A stretch of 64,000 bases of DNA from Chloroflexota bacterium (GTDB lineage Bacteria > Chloroflexota > Anaerolineae > Aggregatilineales > UBA2796). The stretch covers positions 49,962 to 113,961 of the forward strand of contig JAJPHV010000060.1 in assembly GCA_021325095.1 (NCBI GenBank), given 5' to 3'. Positions within the stretch are counted from its first letter, which is position 1. Every line of letters begins with the position of its first letter. Made by a program: the position numbers and the translations under genes. Shown here one piece after another: positions 43,869 through 52,234 of the stretch. The notes under the pieces were generated by a model. It made no database searches. It worked only from the letters and a program-made list of their open reading frames with translations, and was not told the DNA's origin.

Positions 43869-44954
43869 GTGGCAATTCTGACAGTGGTTGGGGCGGGGCT
43901 GATGGGCACTGCCGTCATCTTCCCTGCCGCCGATAACGGGCACGAGATTCGCCTGGTCGGGACGCATCTCGACAACGAGATCATTGAAAGCTGCCGGACG
44001 AAGCGTTTCCATCCCCGGCTGAAGCGTGAAATCCCGCCCAACGTGCAGCCGTTTTTCCACACCGAGATCGCTGGGGCGATGCAGGGCGCGGACGTGATCG
44101 TGCTGGGCGTCAACTCAAGGGGCGTGCACTGGGCGGCCCAGGCCATCGGCCCACATTTGCAGCCGGGGCAGATCATCTTGATGGTGACCAAAGGGCTTGA
44201 AGGCGCGCCCGACGGCGAACTGCGCGTGCTGCCCGATGTGCTGGCGGCTGACCTGCCCGCCGCGATCCGTGATAAAGTGCACTACGCGGCCATCGGCGGC
44301 CCCTCGATTGCCGGGGAACTGGCGGCGCGCCACCATACCAACGTCGTGTTTGTCTCGCGCAATCCTGACATTCTGCCGGGGCTGCGCGCCCTGTTCTCGA
44401 CACCGTACTACCACATCTGGACTTCGACGGACATGATCGGCGTGGAGGTGTGTGTCGCGCTCAAGAATCCGTACACGCTGGCGGTGGGGCTGGCAGCGGG
44501 CCTGCTCGAAGCGCAGAAAACGCCCGATCCCGCCGGGGCGAAGATGCACAATTTTGCGGCGGCGATCTTTGCGCAGAGTCTGGCGGAAATTGCCTACCTG
44601 GTGCAGAAAATGGGCGGCGGCCCGGAAACGGTGTTCAGCCTGCCCGGCGCGGGCGATCTGTACGTGACGGTGCAGGGCGGGCGCAATTCGCGGATGGCCC
44701 GTCTGCTGGGCATGGGCATTCCCTACAGCGCGGCGGTGGAGGAAATGCCCGGCGAGACGATTGAGGGCATTGACGCGCTGCTGGCGATCAGCCCGGCCAT
44801 TGAGCGCCAGATCGAGAGCGGCAAGCTCGACCCGAACGCCATGCCGCTGCTGCGCACGTTGTACCGCATCGTGACGAAGGGCGAAAAGATCGAGATCGAC
44901 TTCGACAGCTTTTTCAGGATGTTGCCGTTTAATCCGCCGGAAAAGCGGGCATGA
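43869..44954 (+). CDS. NAD(P)-dependent glycerol-3-phosphate dehydrogenase-like protein
   Basis: The 361-residue protein starts with GTG at 43869 after AGAAGGA. An N-terminal Rossmann motif (VVGAGLMGTAVIFPA) and a C-terminal helical domain with the conserved Lys and Asn (ALKNPYTLAVG) and PGAGDLYVTVQGGRN match the GpsA family. The place at the end of a polyol operon, rather than with lipid genes, suggests it acts on a polyol- or sugar-phosphate. Classic glycerol-3-phosphate synthesis for lipids is the alternative. Its last 26 bp overlap the convergent O-antigen ligase-like gene. Confidence 0.85.
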   Translation: MAILTVVGAGLMGTAVIFPAADNGHEIRLVGTHLDNEIIESCRTKRFHPRLKREIPPNVQPFFHTEIAGAMQGADVIVLGVNSRGVHWAAQAIGPHLQPGQIILMVTKGLEGAPDGELRVLPDVLAADLPAAIRDKVHYAAIGGPSIAGELAARHHTNVVFVSRNPDILPGLRALFSTPYYHIWTSTDMIGVEVCVALKNPYTLAVGLAAGLLEAQKTPDPAGAKMHNFAAAIFAQSLAEIAYLVQKMGGGPETVFSLPGAGDLYVTVQGGRNSRMARLLGMGIPYSAAVEEMPGETIEGIDALLAISPAIERQIESGKLDPNAMPLLRTLYRIVTKGEKIEIDFDSFFRMLPFNPPEKRA

Positions 44955-46284
44955 CATCGGTCTTCAACTGGCCCCTGAGCGCAATCCCCAGGCTGCCCCA
45001 CAACAGCAGGGCGAAGTGAAAGATCGACCAGGGATAGTGGTCGAGCAGGCCGATTGCCAGCAGCGCTGCTGCGCCCGCCGCCAGCCCGATGGCAAACGGA
45101 TCGTAGACCGAACGCCACACGATCCCGAAGCCAACGGCCAGCGCTGCGACAAAGAGCGCCAAGCCAACCATGCCCAACTCTGCCAGGACGAGCAGCGGGA
45201 CGTTATGCACGTAGTCGCCGCGCAGATCGATGCCGCGCGCGAGGTATTCCGGCGAGCGCAAGATTTCGTTGGCGCGCCAGGGGAAGACCGCGACGCCGAC
45301 GCCCTTGAGAGGGTTCTCACGGATCACTTGCAGCGCGATCTCGATAAACACGCGGCGATCTGAAACGGAGCGCTGCTCGGTCACGTCGCCGCCCACGCCG
45401 GTACGGGCCAGGATGTAGTTGGGGTAGGTCAGCGCGAAAACCAGGGTCAGCAGCACCGCTCCCGCAGCGGCCAACGCCACAGCTTGCCGCAAGGGACGCG
45501 GCGCGCCCGCCCGCCGCCAGGTCAACGTGATCAAGACCAGCCCGCCGAGCAGCGCACCCCAGGCACTCCGGCTGAACGTGAGCAGCAGGCCGTAGAAGCC
45601 CAGCGCCAGCGTCCCCAGGCGAACGAACTGCCGCCAGCGCGCCAGGCCGCGATCAACAACCAGCCAGCCTGATAAACACAGCAGCGCTACGGTGAAATAG
45701 CCGCCGATGACGTTGGGGTGGATCGTCATGCCATAGGGCCGCATCAGATGATCGCGCCCGGCAGCAACGATGCTCAGGCCGGCGTTGAACGGCCTGATCT
45801 CGAACTCGCCCAGCGCACTCAGGCCAACCGGCTGTTGCAACCAGACCTGCATGAACACGATCACGCCCTGGAAGATCACGCCTGCGGCCAGCGCGCCCGC
45901 CACTGACCGGGCGGTTGGCCCGGCACAGGCTGCCGCCAGCGCAAACAGCGCCACCAACGCGAATTGCTGCGCGGCGGTCATCGCCACACCGGGGTACTCC
46001 GACCACTGCGGCGAAAGCAGCGCCCACAGCACCAGCGCCGTCAGGAACGTGATCCACCAGAAGCGTCTATCCTGGAAAGCAGTGCGAAGGCCGGGAAGTC
46101 CGAGCGCGAGCCAGGCGGCGAGCGTCAGGATGACCGGGATCGTGACCAGGAAGCCCAGATAATACGGGTTGTCCGGCAGCCAATCCGGGCGCAGCCACCA
46201 GGGGATGAAGAAAAACACGGCCAGAACGGAATAGTTCAGGATCGAGTGAAGGGTGGTTTGAAGACGTTTCATAACCCTGATCAT
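44929..46284 (-). CDS. O-antigen ligase/polymerase-family membrane protein
   Basis: The 451-residue protein has about 11 membrane helices and the PF04932-type core (RSAWGALLGGLVLI, a large loop with ADVTEQRS-like residues, then NPLKGVGVAVFPW and YVHNVPLLVLAELG). Such proteins join or polymerise surface polysaccharides on the outer face of the inner membrane. In a probably monoderm lineage the acceptor may be something other than lipid A. Its 3' end overlaps the convergent dehydrogenase gene by 26 bp. An in-frame ATG at 46272 is an alternative start. Confidence 0.85.
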   Translation of the reverse strand: MIRVMKRLQTTLHSILNYSVLAVFFFIPWWLRPDWLPDNPYYLGFLVTIPVILTLAAWLALGLPGLRTAFQDRRFWWITFLTALVLWALLSPQWSEYPGVAMTAAQQFALVALFALAAACAGPTARSVAGALAAGVIFQGVIVFMQVWLQQPVGLSALGEFEIRPFNAGLSIVAAGRDHLMRPYGMTIHPNVIGGYFTVALLCLSGWLVVDRGLARWRQFVRLGTLALGFYGLLLTFSRSAWGALLGGLVLITLTWRRAGAPRPLRQAVALAAAGAVLLTLVFALTYPNYILARTGVGGDVTEQRSVSDRRVFIEIALQVIRENPLKGVGVAVFPWRANEILRSPEYLARGIDLRGDYVHNVPLLVLAELGMVGLALFVAALAVGFGIVWRSVYDPFAIGLAAGAAALLAIGLLDHYPWSIFHFALLLWGSLGIALRGQLKTDVMPAFPAD

Positions 46285-46306
46285 AGCAGCTATTCGGTAT
46301 CATCGG

Positions 46307-46346
46307 CCTCACCCCCGATCCCTCTCCACCCTGGTAGCGAGGGGAG
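46307..46346. repeat. Dispersed GC-rich palindromic repeat, copy G
   Basis: CCTCACCCCCGATCCCTCTCC with a short GAGGGGAG arm, upstream of the O-antigen ligase-like gene. Confidence 0.6.
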
Positions 46347-46497
46347 TTTACGTCCACTCGTTCCCTTACCATCGGAACCCTGTCAGAATTGCCAAATTGG
46401 AAGAATTTTGCCCGGCCAAGTTGTGGCCTTTTGAGCGGCACTATGGTATCATTATGAGAACATTCGTTCCATAATACCGCTCAGTGGAGGTGGTGCA

Positions 46498-47100
46498 ATG
46501 GATCAGGTTCGCGCCGATGCGATCACGATGTTTTACGGACAGGGCAAAATCCATCAGGCGGCCCGCCAGCTTCCATATTATGCCGATTTGCTGCCTTCCC
46601 TGGTGATCCACGAAACGCGCCCATCCCAGACCCGGCCCGATGCGCTCTACGTGACCAATGGCCTGAGCGCGCCAACGCCTGACGAACCGCTCGGCTTCGG
46701 CTTCGAGCTTCAAATGATCGCGCCCGCCGGCGCAAGCTGGCCCGTGACGCTGCTCATTTCGCTGGCCGCCCATGTTAAGCGTACCGATAGCCGCTTCATA
46801 CCCGGCCAATCCATCGCCCTGACCCGCGCGCTGACGGATGTGGACGACACGTTGAGTGCCCTGATCTTCACCAGAGCGCCGGGACTGCCGGCGACCCTGC
46901 ATCTGCCCGAAGGTGATGTCCGGCTGTTGACAGTGGTCGGCGTCACGGCTGACGAACACGACTGGGCGCGCCGTTACTCCGCACACGAACTGGTGGCACT
47001 CCTGCAACTGTGTGGGCAGGGCGTGGCGACGCTGCCCGGACGCCGTTCTGTTGTGCCGGGCGTATCAGCCGGCACGCCGCGCAACCGTCGGCTGGCATAG
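46498..47100 (+). CDS. Suppressor-of-fused (SUFU) domain protein
   Basis: The 200-residue protein has the SUFU layout: VIHETRP early, then YVTNGLSAPTPDEPLGFGFELQM, ISLAAHVKRTDSRFIPGQSI and a late LLTVVGVTADEHDW. Bacterial SUFU proteins are small cytoplasmic proteins of uncertain role, sometimes immunity proteins in toxin systems. No toxin gene is adjacent here. GGAGG 8 bp before the ATG fixes the start. Confidence 0.78.
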   Translation: MDQVRADAITMFYGQGKIHQAARQLPYYADLLPSLVIHETRPSQTRPDALYVTNGLSAPTPDEPLGFGFELQMIAPAGASWPVTLLISLAAHVKRTDSRFIPGQSIALTRALTDVDDTLSALIFTRAPGLPATLHLPEGDVRLLTVVGVTADEHDWARRYSAHELVALLQLCGQGVATLPGRRSVVPGVSAGTPRNRRLA

Positions 47101-47111
47101 GCGGGGATTGA

Positions 47112-47150
47112 CCTCACCCCCTGACCCCTCTCTGCTTGCGGAGAGGGGGA
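47112..47150. repeat. Dispersed GC-rich palindromic repeat, copy H
   Basis: CCTCACCCCCTGACCCC with the CTCTCTGC/GCGGAGAGGGGG hairpin, 11 bp after the SUFU stop. Confidence 0.7.
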
Positions 47151-47223
47151 ACCGATTCAGCTTGTTCTCCGCCTTTCAGGTGAGTCAGTCGGGTTGTAGA
47201 AGGGCTATCTTGCATTAAAAGGG

Positions 47224-47252
47224 TTGCGAAAAGGTCAGAAAGGTTCTATAAT
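47224..47252 (+). promoter_or_regulatory. Strong sigma70-type promoter with no nearby gene
   Basis: TTGCGA (47224-47229), 17-bp spacer, TATAAT (47247-47252). The next gene starts 400 bp later, so this makes either a very long leader or a separate RNA. Confidence 0.5.
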
Positions 47253-47431
47253 TGATGGGTTCTGGTCGCTCACAGCGTGATCCTGATCTTTGGTACAGTT
47301 TCATCCAATCGCCATTTTGCTAAAACCGAACAGGTTGTTCGATGGCTCATCATTGCTGGAAGTCGCTGAATGGCGGACAGACTCTTGATCGATGCCGATA
47401 CTCCTAGAATGGTGAATGACAAAGCTCGGTA

Positions 47432-47459
47432 TTGACATTTGAAAAAGTGGGATTAGACT
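47432..47459 (+). promoter_or_regulatory. Second promoter in the 47.2-47.6 kb region
   Basis: TTGACA (47432-47437), 16-bp spacer, TAGACT (47454-47459). Perfect -35, moderate -10. Confidence 0.4.
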
Positions 47460-47522
47460 ACTAAAAGTTATTCGACGTAGAACTATCGCTATTCTGTCGC
47501 GCACAACTGAATATAATCAAGT

Positions 47523-47587
47523 TAATACGCATAATTTTTAAGTTCGATATTGAGTTTTGCAACTTCGGACTTGAGTTATGCGTATTA
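47523..47587. promoter_or_regulatory. Inverted 12-bp dual operator before the ABC exporter
   Basis: TAATACGCATAA at 47523-47534 and its exact complement TTATGCGTATTA at 47576-47587. Outside these arms the match continues for about 10 more bases with small gaps (TATAATCAAG against TATATCAACA). Arm centres are 53 bp apart, five helical turns. The right arm lies inside the spacer of the promoter at 47571-47599. The rest of 47151-47520 is AT-rich, with no gene I can support. Confidence 0.55.
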
Positions 47588-47599
47588 TGTTGATATAAC
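47571..47599 (+). promoter_or_regulatory. Promoter of the ABC exporter operon
   Basis: TTGAGT (47571-47576), 17-bp spacer, TATAAC (47594-47599), 62 bp before the TTG start. The spacer holds one arm of the inverted operator. Confidence 0.5.
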
Positions 47600-47660
47600 G
47601 GTTGAATTCGGCGCACAGACAACCGGCTGAGTCGCTGAAAGGAACGCAAGGAGGAAAAAG

Positions 47661-49595
47661 TTGCAAGCTCAAGCCAGGCAACAACAATGGGGAGGACGCG
47701 GGCAGGGCGCTTCGCCTGCCACCAAAGGGGCGCTCATGCGCGCTATTCGCTATCTCGGCAAGCAGCGACGCTCGGCCATTCTGGCTTACGGCGCGCTGGT
47801 CGTCGCAACTCTGGCACAGTTGGCCGTACCGCAGCTTGTGCAGAACATGATTGACGCCGTGACCAGAGGCACGGTTGCCAATACGATCTTGAAACTGCCA
47901 GCGCTGGTACAAGGGGTCGCGGCCAGTCGTGCCGGAACGACTGTCGATCAGCTCAAGATCGACCAGGCCAACGCGGAAAGCCTGCTCATCAACGCTGCGA
48001 TCTTCATTGTCGCTTTTGCCGCGATGCGCGGCCTGTTCTCATTTGTGCAGGCGTACATGGCGGAAAAGACCTCGCAGGGCGTGGCCTTCGACTTCCGCAA
48101 CGAGATTTTTGCCAAAGTGCAGCGTTTATCCTTTAGCTACCATGACCAGAACCAGACCGGCCAGTTGATGATCCGTGCCACGGACGACGTGGAAAAGGTT
48201 CGGCTGTTCATCGCTCAGGGCCTTGTCCTGGCAGCGCAGGCGTTTTTGTTGCTGAGTGTCACGCTGGTCATTCTGCTGGCAACAAACTGGCGGCTGACGC
48301 TCGTCGTGCTGCCGACGCTGCCCATCGCGCTGGTCTTGTTCATGTTTTTCGGTGCGGTCACGCAGCCGTTGTTCATCCAGGTACAGATTCGCATCTCGCG
48401 GCTGAACACCATCCTGCAAGAGGCGCTGGCCGGGATGAAGGTCGTCAAAGCCTTCGCGCGAGAGAAGTACGAGCAGGAGCGTTTCGACAAGGCGGCAGAC
48501 GATCTGTTCGCGCAGAGCCTGCGCGTCAGCCGCACATTTGCCTTTCTGTTCCCGATCATCTTCCTGATCGCGCAGCTTGGGCAGGCCGCCATCCTGTACT
48601 TTGGCGGCAAGCAAATCCTGGAAGGGACGCTGGCGCTGGGCGAATACCAGAAATTCAGCCTGTACCTGATCTACGTGTTCTTCCCGCTCGGCCAGCTTGG
48701 TTTCATCATCTCGCTGATGTCCCAGGCATCGGCTTCGGCAGGCCGCATCTTCGAGATACTGGACGCCAAAAGCGACGTGACCGATAAGCCGGATGCAATC
48801 GCGCTGCCGCCAATCAAGGGCAAGGTCGAGTTCAAAGACGTGACGTTCCGCTACTTCGGCAGTGGTGAGGCCGTGCTGCAAGACGTGAGCTTCGTGGCCG
48901 AGCCTGGGCAGACAGTGGCGCTGCTCGGCGCGACGGGCAGCGGCAAGACGACGATCATCAACCTGATCCCGCGCTTCTATGATGTGACCCAGGGCGCGGT
49001 GCTGATCGATGGTTACGACGTGCGAGATGTGAAGCTGGACAGCCTGCGCTCGCAGATCGGCATTGTCTTGCAGGAAACGAACCTGTTCAGCGGCACGATC
49101 CGCGACAACATTGCCTTTGGGCGATCTGACGCGACAGACGAAGAAGTGATTGCGGTGGCGAAGGCGGCTTCCGCACACGACTTCATCATGAGCTTCCCAC
49201 AGGGCTACGACACGCCGGTGGGCGAGCGCGGCACGACGCTTTCCGGCGGGCAGAAGCAGCGCATCGCCATTGCGCGTGCCTTGCTGCTCGACCCACGCCT
49301 GCTGATCCTGGACGATTCGACGAGCAGCGTTGACCTGACGACGGAGTATCACATCCAGAAGGCGCTGGACAACCTGATGAAGGGCCGCACCAGCTTCGTG
49401 ATCGCACAGCGTATCAGCACAGTGGTCAACGCCGATCAAATCCTGGTGCTGGACCGGGGCAAGGTCGTGGCGCGCGGCAAGCACGAAGAACTGATGGAAA
49501 ACAGCCCGCTCTACGCCGAAATCTATCACTCGCAACTGGTCGGGGATGTCGAGGTCGAACAGGCCGAGGCTGCACCCGCTGCTCAGGAGGCTTAA
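47661..49595 (+). CDS. Heterodimeric ABC exporter subunit, degenerate ATPase site
   Basis: The 644-residue protein starts at TTG 47661, justified by AAGGAGG six bases upstream; no ATG lies near. Six membrane helices (about 45-340) precede a nucleotide-binding domain with Walker A GATGSGKTT near 422 and signature LSGGQKQ. After the Walker B the usual catalytic Glu is Asp (LLILDDSTSSVD near 545), and the switch His is Gln (FVIAQRIS). These changes mark the non-hydrolysing half of a BmrCD or TM287/288-type pair. The partner follows 2 bp after the stop. It exports drugs, lipids or peptides; the substrate is unknown. Confidence 0.93.
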   Translation: MQAQARQQQWGGRGQGASPATKGALMRAIRYLGKQRRSAILAYGALVVATLAQLAVPQLVQNMIDAVTRGTVANTILKLPALVQGVAASRAGTTVDQLKIDQANAESLLINAAIFIVAFAAMRGLFSFVQAYMAEKTSQGVAFDFRNEIFAKVQRLSFSYHDQNQTGQLMIRATDDVEKVRLFIAQGLVLAAQAFLLLSVTLVILLATNWRLTLVVLPTLPIALVLFMFFGAVTQPLFIQVQIRISRLNTILQEALAGMKVVKAFAREKYEQERFDKAADDLFAQSLRVSRTFAFLFPIIFLIAQLGQAAILYFGGKQILEGTLALGEYQKFSLYLIYVFFPLGQLGFIISLMSQASASAGRIFEILDAKSDVTDKPDAIALPPIKGKVEFKDVTFRYFGSGEAVLQDVSFVAEPGQTVALLGATGSGKTTIINLIPRFYDVTQGAVLIDGYDVRDVKLDSLRSQIGIVLQETNLFSGTIRDNIAFGRSDATDEEVIAVAKAASAHDFIMSFPQGYDTPVGERGTTLSGGQKQRIAIARALLLDPRLLILDDSTSSVDLTTEYHIQKALDNLMKGRTSFVIAQRISTVVNADQILVLDRGKVVARGKHEELMENSPLYAEIYHSQLVGDVEVEQAEAAPAAQEA

Positions 49596-49597
49596 GG

Positions 49598-51538
49598 ATG
49601 TTTGGAGGAGGACTTGACGGCGCGCGCCGTCTGATGTCGGGCGAGACGAGCAAGCCGGTAAACGTCACCGCCACGCTGGGCCGCTTCTGGCAGTATTTCC
49701 GGCATTACTGGTATGCGCTGGTGCTGGTAGCTGTGTTCATGGTGGTCAACACCTGGGCACAGGTCGTGGCGCCGGAGATCGTCGGGCAGGCGGTGGACTG
49801 CTACCTGTTCCCGCGCCCTGGCGCAACCTGCTGGTATACGACGGTGGACGCCAACGCGACCCTGGACACCAAGATAGCGGGCGTCCTGAGCATGGTGCTG
49901 ACGCTGGTTGTGCTGTACATCATCGGCTCGATCCTGGGCGGCGCGATGTTCTATACGATGAACTGGGCCGGGCAGAACGTGCTGCGCCAGTTACGCATCG
50001 ACGTATTCCGGCACATCAACCGCCTATCGATGGGCTACTACGCGGAGAATGAGGCGGGCAACATCATGAGCCGCTTCACCAACGATGCCGACACGATCTC
50101 GCAGGCGTTCGGTTTCGCGCTGGTCAACGTGATCAGCGGCAGCCTGTTGATCGTCTGGATTATGGTCAAGATGCTGCAAACCAACGTGCCATATGCGCTC
50201 TTGAGTCTGGCGGTAGTTCCGTTCATGGTGCTGGCGACTGTTTACTTCTCCAGCCAGGCCAGAAAAGCCTTTCGACGCAGCCGCCAGGAAATGGGCAGCG
50301 TCAACGCCGATTTGCAGGAAAGCATCGCGGGCGTGCGCGAAGTGCAAGCCTTCAACCGTGAAGCCGAAAACATCAACAACTTCCGACGCACCAACGCCGC
50401 CAACCGTGACGCGAATATTCGCGCCGCCAGCTTCACCAGCGCGCTGACACCGGTCCTTGAAGCGCTCGGCTACGTGGCGCTTGCTGTCGTGGTGGTGGTG
50501 GGTGGCCTGTCCGTGCTGCGCGATCAACCGCTGCTGGGCACGACGGTCATCTCACTCGGCATGGTTTTCACCTTCTTGCAGTACGTTCAGCGCTTCAACA
50601 TGCCGATCCAGCAGATCGCCGTGCTGTGGACGAACATCCAGAGCGCCATCGCAGGCGGCGAGCGTATCTTCGGCCTGCTCGACGTGCAGCCGGACCTGGT
50701 GGACAGGCCAGGCGCAAAGGAAATGCCGACCATCAAGGGCAAGGTTGAGTTCATCGATGTGAAGGCCGAATACCAGAAGGATCAGCCTGTCTTGCGTGGC
50801 ATCAGCCTGAAGGCTGAACCAGGCCAGACGATTGCCATCGTCGGGCCGACAGGCGCGGGCAAGACGACGATCATCAACCTGATCCCGCGTTTCTACGACG
50901 TGTCGAGCGGCGTAGTCAAGATCGACGACATCGACGTGCGCGACGTGACGATGGACAGCCTGCGCCGCCAGATCGGGATCGTCTTGCAGGACTCGTTCCT
51001 GTTCTCGGACACGGTCATGAACAACATCCGCTACGGGCGGCTGGACGCCACTGACGAGGAAGTGATCGCAGCGGCCAAGCTGGCCTCAGCGGATCAGTTC
51101 ATCGAGCGGCTGCCGCAGGGCTACCAGACGATGCTCGGCGAGCGTGGCAGCGGCCTGAGCCAGGGCCAGCGCCAGTTGATCTCAATTGCACGTGCAGCGC
51201 TGGCGAACCCGCGCATCCTGATCCTGGACGAAGCCACTTCCAGCGTCGATACGCGGACGGAGCGCCTGATCCAGAAAGCCTTTGAAAAGCTGCTGGAAGG
51301 CCGCACCAGCTTCGTGATCGCGCACCGCCTCAGCACGATCCGCAACGCCGACCAGGTGTTGATGCTGCGCGACGGTCAGATCATCGAGCGCGGCACGCAC
51401 AACGAACTGCTGGCGAAGCGCGGCGCGTACTACGAACTGTACATGAGCCAGTTCCGGCGCGAAGATCAGCCGGAGGAAGCTGCCGTCAACGGCAACAGTA
51501 AACTGCCCTCGGCAGCGCAGGCCGCAGCAGGCGATTAG
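49598..51538 (+). CDS. Heterodimeric ABC exporter subunit, catalytic ATPase site
   Basis: The 646-residue protein has six membrane helices (about 40-330) and an NBD with Walker A GPTGAGKTT near 415, normal catalytic Glu (ILILDEATSSVD) and switch His (FVIAHRLS). Its own signature is the altered LSQGQRQ, which faces the degenerate site of the partner, while the partner's intact LSGGQ faces this canonical site. The two genes are 2 bp apart and one functional unit. Confidence 0.94.
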   Translation: MFGGGLDGARRLMSGETSKPVNVTATLGRFWQYFRHYWYALVLVAVFMVVNTWAQVVAPEIVGQAVDCYLFPRPGATCWYTTVDANATLDTKIAGVLSMVLTLVVLYIIGSILGGAMFYTMNWAGQNVLRQLRIDVFRHINRLSMGYYAENEAGNIMSRFTNDADTISQAFGFALVNVISGSLLIVWIMVKMLQTNVPYALLSLAVVPFMVLATVYFSSQARKAFRRSRQEMGSVNADLQESIAGVREVQAFNREAENINNFRRTNAANRDANIRAASFTSALTPVLEALGYVALAVVVVVGGLSVLRDQPLLGTTVISLGMVFTFLQYVQRFNMPIQQIAVLWTNIQSAIAGGERIFGLLDVQPDLVDRPGAKEMPTIKGKVEFIDVKAEYQKDQPVLRGISLKAEPGQTIAIVGPTGAGKTTIINLIPRFYDVSSGVVKIDDIDVRDVTMDSLRRQIGIVLQDSFLFSDTVMNNIRYGRLDATDEEVIAAAKLASADQFIERLPQGYQTMLGERGSGLSQGQRQLISIARAALANPRILILDEATSSVDTRTERLIQKAFEKLLEGRTSFVIAHRLSTIRNADQVLMLRDGQIIERGTHNELLAKRGAYYELYMSQFRREDQPEEAAVNGNSKLPSAAQAAAGD

Positions 51539-51560
51539 GAATTTACGTCGCTGCCTCACA

Positions 51561-51588
51561 GTCGCCCGGCCCGGCAAGGCCGGGCGAC
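51561..51588 (+). terminator. Hairpin after the ABC exporter
   Basis: GTCGCCCGGCC and its complement form an 11-bp stem around CGGCAA, 22 bp after the stop. No T run. Confidence 0.6.
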
Positions 51589-51699
51589 GCAAACCTGCAC
51601 TCTCCCCTGCTCCCTTTTGCCTGATCGCCCCTTTAGTTTGACCAAAACAGCATCTTTCCAAACGGTTTGGCGATTGGACAAATATCCTTTAGTCATGTC

Positions 51700-51960
51700 T
51701 TAAGTCGCCCGAATGACGCGCGGCGGAATGCCTTTCAGCATCTCCACAACGTCGATCCCATCGTCCAGGTCGGGCCAGTAGGCGCTGAGAATGTACATTT
51801 CGACGTTGGCTCGCTGCTCAGGAGTTGCCTGGGCCAACCAGGGATACCAGTCCAGTGGGTTGCCGATGACACGACCATTAGCCAGGGAGACGTATACTTT
51901 ATTCTCACGAATATCTACTGCTACAACTTGATCGTTCGTTGCCGCAGATTGGTCGGTCAT
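51700..51960 (-). CDS. DUF2442 protein
   Basis: The 86-residue protein has the DUF2442 pattern: VVAVDIRENKVYVSLANGR, PLDWYPWL, ATPEQRANVE and a final DGIDVVEMLKG. The family is often encoded beside DUF4160 proteins as small two-gene units thought to be toxin-antitoxin-like, but the function is not established. A GGAAAGGGA SD precedes it. The short ORF upstream may be what is left of the partner. Confidence 0.85.
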   Translation of the reverse strand: MTDQSAATNDQVVAVDIRENKVYVSLANGRVIGNPLDWYPWLAQATPEQRANVEMYILSAYWPDLDDGIDVVEMLKGIPPRVIRAT

Positions 51961-51979
51961 ACCATCCCTTTCCAGCTAT

Positions 51980-52087
51980 CTAGCGTTCAGGATAGTATTT
52001 GTCCCACTCCGCTAGAAGCTGATCTTGATTTTGTTCAACTATATCCAGAATCCTTCTCAATAACGCAGTATCGTTGGCATATGCCAT
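51980..52087 (-). pseudogene. Probable DUF4160 C-terminal stub
   Basis: A 35-residue frame, MAYANDTALLRRILDIV then EQNQDQLLAEWDKYYPER, ends 19 bp before the DUF2442 gene. The helix and LLxxW ending look like the tail of DUF4160 proteins, the usual DUF2442 partner. The N-terminal two thirds are missing. Tentative. Confidence 0.35.
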
Positions 52088-52181
52088 CCCAAATGAATCT
52101 TACATCTTCCCAATTGTCCGCCAGCCTTGTCTCATTATTTTGCAACTATCGAAGAGTTTGCCAGAATTTTCTCACCGCAAA

Positions 52182-52208
52182 CAAAAAGGGCGGCTATAAA
52201 ACCGCCCT
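52182..52208 (-). terminator. Intrinsic terminator of the sulfur-carrier operon
   Basis: Read on the minus strand, AGGGCGG and CCGCCCT form a stem followed by TTTTTG, 27 bp after the MoeZ-like stop. The opposite strand has no T run. Confidence 0.85.
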
Positions 52209-52234
52209 CGGTCCCCCACCCGCGCCGAGCCTGC

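Noticed and set aside
48126..49535. 469-codon minus-strand open frame opposite the first ABC exporter gene
   Set aside because: His/Gln/Arg-rich product with no family features; antisense shadow of a well-supported transporter.
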